Assembly (NCBI GenBank): GCA_963920635.1
Contig: OY987298.1
Span: forward strand, 26,700,647-26,764,646
DNA length: 64,000 nucleotides
DNA from: Pseudeuparius sepicola
Lineage: Eukaryota > Arthropoda > Insecta > Coleoptera > Anthribidae
Direction: 5' to 3'
Positions 1 to 12,924 of this stretch are shown here, in pieces. Numbering within the stretch: the stretch's first letter is position 1; the number at the start of each line of letters is the position of its first letter. The notes under the pieces are model-generated. The model worked only from the letters and a program-made list of their open reading frames with translations, made no database searches and was not told the origin of the DNA. The position numbers and the translations under genes are program-made.

Positions 1-3000
1 CCGAAAAAGGTGGGTTTATGCAATTTAGTGATATTTATACAGATTAACATTAATTTAGTTTTAATATAAGACATACCTACTATACCTAATGTTCAGTAAA
101 TTTAACTTTATGAATATATATTTATGATAAAATGCGTACTGCCCATCTGCATGTGTAACCAAAAAATCAGCTACCAGGCGGTTTCCAAGGGAATTATTTC
201 AAATGTTTATGACTGTATTATTCATATAAATTGTTCTTTATATTATTGCTAAAACTGCATTTGCTTATTACTAAATCAAGTTGACTAATCCCACTTTAAG
301 CCTTAAATTGGTTGACTTGACAATTGTGGGAAGTAAAGTTTGAGTCATGCTGCATATACCAGTTGAAATTTTGGGGGAAAAGTTCAAATTGGTAGAACAA
401 CTCTGAAGATCCCAGCGGTGTGAATCGGACTTGAGACATCCTGGATATCAATATATCTTGTGTTTACGAAATAACACAACATGTAATTTGTTTTAAAATT
501 AAAGAGAGTATATAAATCATACCACTCAATTTATATATGCAAATCTAAAGGTTATGTGGACATTTTTAATTAAAAAACAATTAAAAAGTAAAGTACCGAA
601 CACGATTATCAAAAAATAATATTATTTGGATATTTGATTAGACAATAGTATAACGATTTTTCTAAAATAGTTGGATTAGATACGTTTGTTGTAAAATTTA
701 TTAAAAAGTTTTGTAATTCGGCTGTTCTAAATTAAATAAGTTCGCAAAATTGTATCTATTATTACCTCCATATTCCATATCACCTCACGCTTACTGTTTC
801 GGCAAACAAAATTAATCTCTGAATAGGTTTAATATGTCCTAAAATGTTGAAAATCAGAGTTTCTGCAAAAAAATTGTATTTGTGTGTCTATGTATGTGCC
901 CAAGATATTTTTTCGAACTTAATAAGATATCGGATTCAAATTTGGTATGCGGTATGCATATTTACGTTTCCTATACGGTCAACGCTACTCGTTGGGGCAG
1001 CCAGCTAGGAAACGTAAGGCGCTCTGATCGCTCCGTTTCCTAGACGGTAAGCGCAACGCTATATGTATTAATAAATGCCGGCTTATGCAAAAAAGGTAGA
1101 TTGGACTGTCATAACAGCAACAAACACATCAACACATCAAGCCTATATTATTTGCAAATAACAGGTAAATAGTAAATTGAATTGAATTTGAAAAAAATAT
1201 TAAAAGATATTGGCATCTCATTTGATTTCCGTGGCTAACTTGATAAGAACTGGATTAATGAAGTCTAACCGAAGGAGGTGATTTTTAGAAAAGATAATTT
1301 TTTCTTAATGTTTTTGTGGTGGAACCACATTAAAATTTTATACCGATGTATCCAGTTTCAGCTGTTTATAGTTTTCGAGATAAACAAAAGATGCTGGCAG
1401 ACGCCTTATATTTTGAATCTTGAATCGAATATTTCACTTATTGATTCGCCCTGAGAGGTCGTTTGCTCGACACCTGTCCTCCCACTTCGGCCTCTGAAGA
1501 CCTATTATTGTGGCTCACCGTAATTTATAGGTCATCGCCAGGCAAAGGTTGAATACGCTATGTATATAGGGATCTATCTAACTAGCGATTCTAACTAGTT
1601 AACTACTACCACAGAATAACTAACTAATACTAGATACATACTAATTATACAGTTCTGTCTGTTATCTATTCGACTATTAATGCAACAAGCTAAGGGACCG
1701 GTTGAGTCGGTATTGCTGCAGAGCTGATATTCTATAGGAATATTGAATATTATACTGGGTTGGCAATTCTAAAAGTGTCGTCTGGCGAACAAATGAGTGA
1801 GAATAATGCCATAATAAGAAATAAAGTAAATATTATTAGAGGGATAGATGATAGATATAAAGGTCACTTTTATACGCATCTCTCTTATACTTATTTGATT
1901 TCTTATTTTTTCTATATTCTTACCCATTGTATGCAAGACGATACCTTTAGAGTTGCCAGTATAATAGAAAGGCAGCAACAATAGAAAATATTATTTGAAG
2001 AATCGAAAAGTTTTACTACGTCAGTGTTTAACGTTTAACTATGTCAAATAAGAGAGCAGTATTATTATAGATTACTTATACAATACATATCAAGGAGGGA
2101 AACATTGGAATATGGAACAATGTGGAACATTTTTAAAAATCTAACTAAAAGTTTATACTTGCTAGCTACGCCTCTTTCTGCATAATAAATCAAAACTTCT
2201 TGTTTCCCAATTTTAAAAAAATAGAATGTGCCCCTCGTCACTGACGTTTTTTAACTCATTCCACATTCGTTAGTTGAACTTCCGTGCTTTGGTACACAAA
2301 TAACTATTATTCACATTATTCACAATCATTTAGTTTTTGTAAAAGAATCGCAGTAATAAATCGTTCATTATAATTTTTTACAGTTTTTAATTTTTGGAAA
2401 TTTTTTTAAAAAATTTAAGAACCATAAAACCAACTTGTTTTTTTATTTATATCAGTGTTGTTACAAAAATATCAGTCTTGAAAGATATACATATAATGTG
2501 TATAGTATAATATGCAACAATTGCATAAGACAGGAAACGGTTAGATACGAAAATGTTGCATGTTTCTAGATAGAAAATTGAATGCTTTATTGAATTGCAA
2601 CCACAATATTTAATAAGCGATAGAACTCGTCAAAACAAAAAAAAATAATATGAACTTTATGTTCTATAGGTTGATTTTCGAGATACAGGTTGTAGAAAAT
2701 GTGTTGATGTTAGAGGTTATCAATTCGAACAATTATTATTATTGTAATTTATTTTAATAAAAACTATGTGTTTCCTTTTTATTTATTATTTAACTTTATT
2801 AATATAATTAATTTCTTCAGACATGGGTGGATAAACCGCTTTTTTCTCGAAAAGTATGCAAGGTAGGCAAAAATGCAAAAGAATTTTTTATCTTTAATTA
2901 CTTAATCAGAATGCCCTAGAACCGCCACTGATAAAAATAAATTAAATTTAATTGTAATTAAGCTCCTTACTTGTTAATTATTAAAACTCGTAGTAAATAA

Positions 3001-3681
3001 GTTTTTTTAACTTTAATACCCTGTTTCTCTAAAACCAAGCTTTAAAACGTACATACATACGAAACATATATGATCCTTTTTTATTTTTACGAGTTCTATC
3101 ACCAGTTAGATTTTCCCGATTAAAACCCGAGACGCCCTGTAGGTATATTGGGAAACAAAATATATACCGATGGAAAATGTGTCTCTTGCCCAACCGGAAG
3201 TAATGTAAAGAATCTGAATATATAGAATTTTGCCCACTAATACCCTATAATAAAAAAATGTAAAAATATATTTTTTCAATTTCTCGAAAAATAAATTTTT
3301 GTTGGTCCTAACTTTTTTATTTATCGTTCTATTTTAATTTTCTTTGGGGCGTTGGATTCTTTGGAAAAAACTGCAAAAGATTATTCTTTGAACTATAAAT
3401 TTTCCAAGAAAAGCGAGTGACACCTCTTGGAGTGTGCATCTAGAAAATCAAAAGCATTGTTGAAGTGAAGAAAAAAGTCGCCACATCAAATGTTTAACAA
3501 TCAAATACAACCTTAATAATAACGCTATAGTGATGTGAAAAAAGAGGTATTTTTTACGAATATCCTATGAAATTCGCGGAGATGACTGTACAATGCAATG
3601 AGCAATATGTTGCTGTTACTTGTTCTTAAACCTTCGGAGTCCAAATTTTCTTAAAAAATAATTACAAACTAAAGTGCTTAC
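1..3681. other. AT-rich non-coding DNA, probably prophenoloxidase intron 1 (minus strand)
   Basis: No convincing exon, RNA gene or complete mobile element was recognised. Because the exon at 3682-3792 ends in a splice donor on the minus strand, this stretch should lie inside that gene's first intron, at least until an exon 2 is found, and none was recognised here. The only structured patch is about 965-1065, where a CGTTTCCTA-like motif recurs in both orientations near GC-richer sequence. Open frames here are short and lack recognisable protein character. Confidence 0.5.
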
Positions 3682-3792
3682 CAAATAGTTATTCGGTACT
3701 TCGAAAACAGTTCTCCTATCTCCCTTGGCGATAAAGACGGGTTCTTGTGGTCTGTCGAAAAGCAAAAGGATGTTCTTCTTGTTGCCGGCCAT
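3682..3792 (-). CDS. Prophenoloxidase, first coding exon (partial gene)
   Basis: Reading the minus strand from the ATG at 3792-3790 gives 37 codons that end exactly at a good donor (GTAAGC, 3681-3676). The peptide starts MAGNKKNILLLFDRPQEPVF and ends in VFEVPNNYL. This matches the N-terminus of insect prophenoloxidases, where LLxLFDRPxEPxFxxKG followed by VFEVPxxYL opens the hemocyanin N domain. The family are copper oxidases of the hemocyanin superfamily. They are made as zymogens without a signal peptide, released into hemolymph, and oxidise phenols for melanisation and wound or immune responses. The exon ends in phase 0, and no exon 2 (expected to continue with a xRYxxxG-like segment) was found at lower coordinates, so intron 1 is long or leaves the window. 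A sequence like a splice acceptor (TTTAATTTCAG) lies just upstream of the ATG, so a 5' non-coding exon is possible. The copper-binding domains are not in view. Subtype is not assigned. Confidence 0.85.
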
Positions 3793-4178
3793 GGTCTGAA
3801 CTGAATTTTATCTGAAATTAAATCTCATAATGGAATTATACCTAAATTGTAATCAGCATCAGCAAACTTGATAAATAAAAAAACGCAAGCTTCAATTTGG
3901 AAACTATGCCGCAGCCTTTCAGGAGGGTACTTGATGGAAAGTTAATTTGCCGAAAAGCACGAATACGGCCGAAAACCATGCAAGACACAGTTCATCTATG
4001 CTAGACCAGTCGGAGGGAGCTAATAGTGAAGGCGAAGGGAACTGAGCCCTTCCTTCTGTGTATCTGTTACAGCCCATATATGAAAACAGACCGTATGTAA
4101 AAGACATGGCATTTCATATACGAACTAGACCGTTAACATACACACACATACATAATATGTTAACATACACCTACATAC
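3793..4178. other. 5' flank of the prophenoloxidase exon
   Basis: This should hold the 5' untranslated region and possibly the promoter of the minus-strand prophenoloxidase gene. On the minus strand a TTTTTTTATTTATC stretch and TCAGT-like initiator sequences are present, but none can be fixed as the start site. The far side abuts a fold-back transposon, which may have moved close to the promoter. Confidence 0.35.
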
Positions 4179-5418
4179 AACACCCCTGTAAAATTTGAAC
4201 TGGCTTACGGATTTTAACGAATTTTTTTTTGTATACAGGGCCCTCCTAGACGTACTTACCAAACACTTTTCAATGACCATACGATTATTCCAGGGCCGGA
4301 TTAAAAATTTTTTTTTACCCAAATTTTCGAGTTAAGGTATCAGCGATTTTTTTATCGGAAATCTGATAACGTGGCGTTAATCAGCGTCCCTGAAAACCCC
4401 CAGATTCCAAATTTCCAGAAATTATTCCCACAAATTATACTTTTTACACTGCATCACAATTGCAAAAAATCAAAATTACAATTTGAGTTCAGCTATTAAG
4501 GTGGCTATGGAAACAAGTGAAAATGGTAAAAAGAGGTCCACAGGGGACAATAGTAATAAACCTGATCGGAAACTGTACTCGGTTTCTCTTTTCAGTATTG
4601 CTGTATAGTACAAATTTTATGCCATTTGAGACGCAAGAGAGCTGGCTGCCGTCGCAGGCAGTCGTGCAGTGCAAACACTTTGAGAAACGTTAATTTTTAC
4701 ATTTTTTTGGTACAAATAATAAAGTATAAGATTATACACTACAAAGTACGTATTTGAAGAATGTAATTAAAAGCAGCAATATTTTAAACGGCAGAAATGT
4801 ATTGACGAATCGATTAGAAATTACATTTTATACCCACTAAATTATTTGTAACACCTACATTATTTTAGCAACATCAACCACTGAATAACATTTGTTGTAA
4901 AAATGCATAAACTGACATTTCCGCAAGCCATTGTTTTTCCACGGCTGCCTGCAAGGCAGCGAGCTCCCTTGCGTCTCAAATGGCATAAAATTTGTACTGT
5001 ACAGCAATAATGAAAAGAGAAACCGAGTACAGTTTCCGATCAGGTTTATTACCATTGTCCCCTGCGGAGCTCTTTTTACCATTTTCACTTATTTCCATAG
5101 CCACCTTAATAGCTGAACTCAAATTGAAATTTTGATTTTTTGCAATTGTGATGCAGTGTAAAAAGTATAATTCGTGGGAATAATTTCTTGAAATTTGGAA
5201 TCTGGGGGTTTTCAGGGGCGCTGATTAACGCTGATACCTTAACTCGAAATTTTGGGTCAAAAAAATTTTTTAATCCGGCCCTGGAATAATCGTATGGTCA
5301 TTGAAAAGTGTTTGATAAGTGCGTCTGGGAGGACCCTGTATACAAAAAAAAATTCGTTAAAATCCGTAAGCCAGTTCAAATTTTACAGGGGTGTTCCAGA
5401 TCAAAATGAGACACCCTG
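4179..5418. mobile_element. Long-armed fold-back (MITE-like) element, left end truncated
   Basis: About 490 bp at 4179-4680 is repeated as a near-perfect reverse complement at about 4925-5418, with a loop of roughly 250 bp. The right arm ends in GAGACACCCTG followed by TA, the terminus shared by many IS630/Tc1-mariner-like elements here. The left arm stops about 25 bp short of that terminus, at ACACCCCTGT, so its tip is lost. No transposase was recognised. The many small frames in the arms are mirror images of one another and are not genes. Confidence 0.85.
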
Positions 5419-5521
5419 TATGTGCAATCGTAGTGAATTACCCTTCTTTTTTTTATATAGGCCCATTAAAGAAGAATATGCCTTCTTTTTAGTATGTATT
5501 TTGCAGAAAAAAATCTAGGGT

Positions 5522-5721
5522 NNNNNNNNNNNNNNNNNNNNNNNNNNNNNNNNNNNNNNNNNNNNNNNNNNNNNNNNNNNNNNNNNNNNNNNNNNNNNNN
5601 NNNNNNNNNNNNNNNNNNNNNNNNNNNNNNNNNNNNNNNNNNNNNNNNNNNNNNNNNNNNNNNNNNNNNNNNNNNNNNNNNNNNNNNNNNNNNNNNNNNN
5701 NNNNNNNNNNNNNNNNNNNNN
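5522..5721. other. Assembly gap (200 N)
   Basis: Exactly 200 unknown bases lie just right of the fold-back element ending at 5418. The round length suggests a placeholder rather than a measured gap. Frames crossing it are meaningless. Confidence 0.99.
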
Positions 5722-7036
5722 TGTTCTTTTGGTTAAAACAATAAATTTAGTTTAAAATTTGAAAAAGGAATATTTTAAAAACAGGAAAAGATAATGATAC
5801 CAAGTATTATATAATTTCGATTGCCTTGACGAACAGATTTTAAAAATGTAAAAATATATAGTGTGTTCTATTTTAAAATACAAAAGTTTGGATTGCCTTT
5901 GCGAAATAATTTGTATAAAATTTCTTACTTATCTAAAACTTTTTTCCTATCACATAAAATTTAGGGCTAGTGGGAGATTTCATAGTTTCTTCATTTATAA
6001 GTGAAACAACTAACATTATTAAAGAACAAAAAGCAACAAAGTGACTTATGAAAGTAAAAAGACTTACCTACTTAAAAATAATGGGGATCAGATTCACACA
6101 ATGTCACGAGAGAACTAATTTAAATTTTGGGAAATCTCCCCTTTTATACAAAAAATGTCACTGTTTGTGGTTGACTAAAACCAAAATTATCAGTATGAGA
6201 AAAATTAGTATCCGTTATTGCAACCACACAAAGACAGGGTGTTGCTGTTCTACCGGAAAAGCAGACAATCTAATGGTTTGTCTTATCTATTTTGTTTATG
6301 ACAAAAATTGCGGTTGTTTACCAAATTAAATTCTATTCTCATATTATCTTTATGGAAACAGGTACACCATAATATATATGCCTGTAGCAAATTTGGAAAT
6401 TATAATGCAGTTATTAAATTTAAATATTTTAATTCCGAATACCTGGATAAAGGAATATTGCAAAATTCCCAATGGTGCATATGAACTGCTTTTAGTTACG
6501 ACAGGGTGCTTCAATTTGACCTCTATTACAATCAATTGTACGCTTGATCTATAATATGGATGTTAAAAAACATGTCGGCAAATGTGCCTTATTTCTAGTG
6601 CTTAATTTCGATTTTTTTAACTTCAGAGTGTTCAACTCAATCGGTAGGTTTTGGCTTAGTCCTTAGGTATCTAATATAAGTTTTTGCTTGATAACTTCTT
6701 TACTTCATTATTGATTTTTCACAGTTTTTGAATCAAAATTTATGAAAATCCGTTTCCTGGTTAGAATTTAGGGTCATAAAGTATTTTTGGTTTACCCACC
6801 TAAAAAAACCCAAAGTGGGTTTTTTAAGTAAGGTGTTTATCATTTTTGAATTTTTTATTTGATGGGGTGGAACAAAGACTATAAACAGAACATAAAAACT
6901 CGAATAAACAAATATTAAAAGCGTACAAATAAATAAATTATTCAAAAAAAAACACATAGGTCTGGTAAGTTAAAATCTTGATATAAAACTACCAGTCATT
7001 ATTATTTGTGTCTGATCTGAGGTATCTATTTTAACT
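5722..7036. other. AT-rich intergenic DNA, nothing recognised
   Basis: No gene, RNA or element was identified. The open frames are short, lysine- and cysteine-rich products of AT-rich sequence without conserved motifs. Confidence 0.5.
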
Positions 7037-7334
7037 ACAGTTTGTTCAGCGAATGTTCGGCCCTACGTCACAACTCCCGTCCTTGTCTGGCTCGTGAATA
7101 TACGACCGATATCCGTCGTATAGTCATAAGTAAAGCTGGTTTTAAATGGAAATAGAGTTGTGATCAAATTTTTTGTACATAACAGCAGGTAACCAACACG
7201 CAAAAACTACTAAATTAATGTTGGCTGCCTGCTGTTGTGAACAAATCTTATCACAGATTTGTTCCCGTGTAAAACCCGCTTAAGACAAGGACGGGAGTTG
7301 TGACGTAAGGCCGAACATTCCCTGAACAAACTGT
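7037..7334. mobile_element. MITE with about 50-bp inverted termini
   Basis: The ends CAGTTTGTTCAGcGAATGTTCGGCC and their reverse complement enclose about 300 bp. Inversion continues through the ACGTCACAACTCCCGTCCTTGTCT block for about 50 bp. The element is flanked by TA on both sides (7036-7037 and 7334-7335), and the wider flanks also both read AACT. A TA duplication suggests a Tc1/mariner-type origin. There is no coding capacity, so it depended on an autonomous relative. Confidence 0.88.
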
Positions 7335-9240
7335 AACTGCATGGCTTTGTCGAAACCTAGGCAGTTTCTTAGTTTTCCCCAAATCCCAAATCAATCCATA
7401 ATTTCAAAAAATCCGTTCTATTGATGCGGAACTCGCCGCCGGACACGAGTGCAAATGTGTAAATATTAGTCACAAAATGTATTATTTTATTAATAGCAAG
7501 GTGGAAAATAAAAAACCCAATTAAACTCAAAAAACCCGAATTTTAAATCCGATAAAAATCAACTGGGTTGGATTTTTTATATAAAACCCGTTTTTTTTTC
7601 CAACCCTGCCCTTTGAAAGAATATGATAATTTGTAGGGCACTATGAGCACTAACTTTTATTTTTACTTCCATATCACAAAAGGGTGTTCAGTGTTGTTAT
7701 TGATAATTATTGGATTTTTGTCAGTTAAAAAACAACAAAAAATAGAACTTTGTTACTACTTTTGTCCCCTCTATTTAAGAAATCAGAGTATTCTGGCTTC
7801 CTGCAAAAATGATTATGGAGCAAAAAAATTAACATTGACGTAAAATGTTACGTTCATATTATATTTGACCTTGAAAATTCCACAAATTTTCGCCTGCGGC
7901 GCGATTTCTAATAACGAAAATTGTATTCCCCTCCTCTCCCCACCGACAAAGTACCACCCTGTAGGTACCTTTCTCTCACTTTTCAAATATGTGTACCTAC
8001 TTTTCCTGACATAGGAAAATGGTTTGCCCTGCCTAAAGTTTCTGTCTGGCTACGGCCCTGGCAGCAAACATACAGACATTTCTTTTCACCTACGAGTAAA
8101 TCCAAAAGATCCAGTGGATTTTTTCGGAAAGTTTTGTAAATGATCACATTGATTCGTCCTGTCCCTTGGATATGGTATATGGTGAAGATGGCGAAGCAAA
8201 AAAATAATATTGTACATACAGAATGATTTTTTAGGAATACCACCGCGATTTTCTCGATTATTCTGCGCCCCACAAAAAATGCGTATACGAAACAAAAACG
8301 TTGCAATTTTCGATGGCTATAAATGACGCTGAAAGGGAAATCGGCATCCATAGCCAACTTGTGCAATATAAAACAACTCAAATTGGGCAAAACTATTAGA
8401 AACCATATTATGTTTATTGTAACAGATAGAAGAAAACTTTTATATTAAAAATTGATGGCACTGAGAAGGCTTAGGCTACTGGGTGCTCAAATAAATCTGA
8501 CTTCAGCGAAACGGGAGGGGTGAAATCATTCCAGCCTATCTCCTTTGGGAAAGCAAAGGAAGCATTGAGACACACAACTGGGGACACCCGTCAGTCCAGG
8601 GATCGTATATCCCAGCAAAAAGGCCCTCTAGGCCAAACATTGCATTGGAGAAATTGCTATCATTTGACGCATGACCGTATATTTAAGAGTTCGGGAGTTC
8701 ACTCCTTCGCCGACGGCAGTTGTATGTATACCTACTAATAAGTAGGTGTAGGGTATGAACTCGGATAATGTATTTTTATTATACCTACTTCTTTGAAAAC
8801 ACCTTATTTTCATCTGTTTTAGCAATAATGAAAGATGGGTTTTTTTCGGGCTAGCGCACGGAAGCAGCGCATGGAAAAACTTTCCGTGCGCTGAATAAAA
8901 ATACCGAATATATGGCTTTAAAATAGAAATATACAGCAAAGTAAACTAAATTTAAGAAACTCTATATGTTCTTTGATATTTAACATATACCTATTTTGTA
9001 TTTTAATTCGTAAGTGTTTCAATATTTAGATACTAGATACATTTCTGTAATATTTTTGACGTTTTATTCACCTTATCTGACAATAACTAATTTACAACAA
9101 AGCACCTTTGAAATAATTTGAGAGTAACCATGGAAACGCATCATACATACCAAACACTATATTGTCTGCATTGTTTATTTTTTGTCAATTAAATTTATTA
9201 TAATACGCCGATAAAATGTTTTAAGTTTCCGTTTTCAAAG
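7335..9240. other. Intergenic DNA with one short GC-rich hairpin
   Basis: No convincing gene was seen. A 135-codon minus-strand frame at 7983-8390 has no recognisable domain or start context and is judged accidental. A compact hairpin (GCGCACGG to CCGTGCGC) lies at about 8855-8893 and may be the remnant of a small element. Confidence 0.45.
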
Positions 9241-9560
9241 AAGTATAATTATAAGATCAACTGACTTACCTGTAAGGAAGTTTGAGCTGAATTATACTGC
9301 AGTCTCATCCGATTATTACAAATATTAATGTAGTTTGCTTCACTCTGTACAAACGCCATACAAACGTTTAAAGAAAGGTGTTTTTTTTGTCCCAATCGCC
9401 GCCAGTCACCTGATCGTCGCTAAAATCTATCTCGGTGCTTATTTTGTGATAGATCGTTAAGGGTGGGGATCAGGGAGGGTTTGTAATAATCGGATGGGAC
9501 TGCAGTATAATTCAGCTCAAACTTCCTTACAGGTAAGTCAGTTGATCTTATAATTATACT
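9241..9560. repeat. Inverted repeat with about 85-bp near-perfect arms
   Basis: The left arm at about 9243-9327 runs through CTTACCTGTAAGGAAG and ACTGCAGTCTCATCC. It recurs as the reverse complement at about 9487-9560. The terminal motif ACTGCAGTCTCATCC then starts again outward at about 9558. The loop (9330-9465) is also found inverted at about 13500-13670. This looks like a rearranged end of the larger element proposed for 9545-13687. Confidence 0.75.
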
Positions 9561-10073
9561 GCAGTCTCATCCTTCATATTACAAATACTAATGTAGATGT
9601 TTAAAGAACAAGAACGATCTATCAACATTGATTCAAATATATTTTGAAAACAGATGCACTTTTACTAACGTACTATAGGTATAGGTACGTAGGTATACGT
9701 ATGTATGTCCACGCCCACTAGTTGAGCGATATGCTGAAAAAATGTATCCAACCTTTATGTCGGTCTGCAAGTATGCATATAATATTATCTAATAAAAAAT
9801 ATATGACAAGTATAAAACATGCAAATCTGTAACCAATGTGGCTCTTCAGAAACAGGGTCTCTGTTAGGAAGCAGCAATTAGCATTAAAATACTGGAAGAA
9901 AAACTGTATGTTGAAAGTTACTGCCATAATACATAAATGACATCCTCTGCTCTCTCAAAAAGACTAGACTCCCTCGAATACCCAAATCATGGTAGTCAAG
10001 ATCAATACACGCAAACATGGGTAAACTTCTAGAGACCCCCGTATGTAGATTGTACTTATTTCTTGTATCACAC

Positions 10074-10109
10074 CAAAGAAAATAATACTGCATAGTATTA
10101 TTTTCTTTG
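10074..10109. repeat. Perfect 16-bp-arm palindrome
   Basis: CAAAGAAAATAATACT is followed by GCAT and then its exact reverse complement. The hairpin has no mismatches and no recognised gene next to it. Confidence 0.8.
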
Positions 10110-11949
10110 ATCATACTCATATACGTTGGTAACAACGAACCCAAATATATAATATGTATACCATGTTAGAAAATTTCGAAGCACCTTCAATTTTGCCTTC
10201 TTGGTTGAATTTCACCGATATTGTCTGAAATTTCTTTGTGACATTATCACTAAGAAAGGAGGAAGATTTATTCCCCGAAAGTTCAGAAGACAAATTTGTT
10301 GAAGTTAATTTTGAGTTATCGTTCAGTTTTTTTTTAATAACTGGCCTTTATGAATTTTGCTGGAAGAAGTTGTCTTTTAATCAGTTTGGTTTAAGTTTAC
10401 GTGGCCAGAAAAAAAAAATCAATTAAGAATTAAATGAATCCATATACCGATGATAGCATATAGGTAGCAGGTTTTTTAAATACCCCTATATATACTATAT
10501 TCTATACATGGGTCCTTATATTATTTGAAATGGTCTTTAGTATAAATATAGGAAATTTATATTTAAATTTTATTGTTATTATTATTCTTGCCCCTTTTTG
10601 ACATCGACGTATTATATTTAATTACTCGTATATGCATGCTGCGTTTTTTTGCATTAACGCAGCTATATGCCATTTGGGGTTGTCTCCTCTAATAATATAA
10701 TAATTATTAGGGCAATTGTAGAGTAACTATTGTAAATTGAGAAATTTGGTAGGTACCGTCCTTGTTTGAGTACTATTTAAGTACTATGTAGCCCCCCAAA
10801 ATCAAGGATATCGGCGGGGTCGCTAAATATGGACGCACCTGATACCCAATTTTGCTGTCGTAAGGGTCTTACCAAACATTTTATTTGTAGGTATAGTTCG
10901 TAAACATGGCGATATGATTCCATCCTAGACCTGTGCAATAAAGTCGTGTTCCAAACCTGCCTCATTTGGCGAAAATGGTGGTTCCAAAGCTACCAAATCG
11001 ACGTTTTCGTAACTAAAAAGGCGCTATAAATGCTTGAATTTGCATTAACGCACATTGTTCAGGAGTCACGAGAAAGTTTTCAAAAGTTAGGTTTTAACTT
11101 CACTACGCGGAATTGTTTTCTTTTGATTTCTTTTGCACTTCTAGACTATTTAGTTGGTTGATTTCAAATCCGGAGAAGAGAGGAAGCACCATGGGCTTGT
11201 TTCAACTGCAGTTCTGAGCCATTCCAGAACTGGCTTGAACCAATCAAACACAAGAAAATAATTTCAGAACTATTTGGCCAATCAGTTAATCGATAGCTGG
11301 TTTGAGAATTGTTCAAAACTCTGTTGGAACAAACCTTATATGACACTGTAGCTCTTATACTCACATTGTCACAAACAGCCATTTAAGGTCAGCGTACCAG
11401 CTTTTCTCGTATGCTATGCTGGGAGTAATGCCACAGCTTAAATATGAAAATTAAGCTGAGGTAAATGCTTTGTTGAGAATAATAATAAAATATACATTAC
11501 AGCAATGTGTAGACATATACCTTAATTATTTTGTAATTAATTACTTTCTTACTCTCCTTTGCATTCCCCAATTTACGTATTCCAATTATTATTGCATTAT
11601 CCTATTGTTGCCATGACGTGTAAGGCAAAGCTAAATAGGCGGAACATCAAATTACCTTATTGTGACTCCTGTGATTGTGCTAATGTTATATTTTTCACTT
11701 TCGCCACTACTAAAAAGAAAAATTAATTTTAAGAACGTTAGTCACAGCCTAAGAAAGATTCTGCGCATTTTCAAGTTTTTAGTTGTCCAAATCCGAGGGT
11801 CTTAGAGAGATTTGGAATGATGGGTTGTAACAAAGTATATCAACGCCTATCATAAGACATGCTTCATGCCAAATTCAACAGAGAAGGAAGAAATCGATAA
11901 TAAGATTTCCTACAGTGAGGCAGTTGGAGCTCTCATGTATCTTTTATGG

Positions 11950-12075
11950 GACTCCGAAGCCTCAAAATCATACCATCCTTTACTACACCAAAAACCTTGA
12001 CATGGTGGGCATGAGCGAAACCTGGCTCAATAAAAAACACTACAATATGGAATGCCCCCATTTGCTATGAGGCTG
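11950..12075 (+). pseudogene. LINE endonuclease (APE-type) fragment
   Basis: One plus-strand frame contains NLDMVGMSETWLNKKHY. This matches the conserved IDxxxxSETWL block of the apurinic/apyrimidinic-type endonuclease of Jockey/I-like non-LTR retrotransposons. The reading breaks with a stop soon after, and the flanking sequence is not coding, so it is a short relic. The call rests on one motif. Confidence 0.5.
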
Positions 12076-12429
12076 TGGATCTATACATACCCACCAAACA
12101 GTGGAGCTTTCGAGAATGTTTAGGTTAGATTAGGTCATACATTTATAAATTATGCCTCCCTGTTGTATATAATTATCTGCGTGTTCTCCATTGGGGAAAA
12201 TCGGTCGTAGCCGTATACAGTCATGTACATACTTGTCTCCTTTCCTTCTTTGTTCCCATATTCCTTTTGTGTGAAAATGTAATCCAAGTAAGGAATTTGA
12301 TCTTTCAGTAATGTCTTGCAATTACTTATAAAAAATTATCGTTTTATTATTGGGTAGAAGTAGGGCCTCTGAATCTGCCAGAGATAAATTTGATCGTGAT
12401 GCCTTGTCCATACCTGCTTTTCCCTGTAA

Positions 12430-12800
12430 TGTAATAATATTGTTGGTTAAATGGAGAACGTGGAGTACGTGTGTCCTCCAGGGGGAAAAATTTGGTCGAC
12501 CGTGCAGTTATGTGCTTACTCCTTTATTTTTTACCATATTATTATTATTGGGTAATTGTGAAGTTCGCACGTGTATCCTACAAGAGCAAAATTTAGTCGT
12601 GAAATCATGTGACTGCGACCCTTTTTGTGTCCTATTATTGGATAAATGTGAGGTCCATGTGTCCTCCAAGGGGTAAATTTGGTTACAACTATGTGTCTGC
12701 TCCCCTCATTGTTACCCTGTTATCTTTAAGCAATTGGGAATACATGTGTCCTCAAGAAGGAAATCAGGATGTGCTATTAGTCACTGTTATGGTTATTTTT
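12430..12800 (+). repeat. Degenerate tandem repeats, unit about 100-150 bp
   Basis: At least four units share the order GTGTCCTCCA-type block, AAATTTGGT-type block, TGTGACTGC-type block, CTCC/TTTACC block and a TTATTATTGGGTAAxTGTGA-type block. The 108-aa and 73-aa frames that cross it simply read the repeat and are not believed to be genes. Confidence 0.6.
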
Positions 12801-12924
12801 GCTAATATTGGCAGTTCTGTAATATTGTGAGCAGTAAGTTTGTCTCCCTATTTTTTGCGGGTTATGCATAATTATTACATGATTATTTTAAAATTCTCTT
12901 GGGTGCCCCGGAAAACAGTGTTAA

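Noticed and set aside
5494..5736. Frame through the unknown bases
   Set aside because: Artefact of the assembly gap.
7983..8390. 135-codon minus-strand frame
   Set aside because: No domain, low-complexity composition and overlapping frames of similar quality. No splice or start support.
9485..9545. CTTACAG-GTAAGT as a splice junction signal
   Set aside because: It lies in the arm of an inverted repeat and no coding exon adjoins it.
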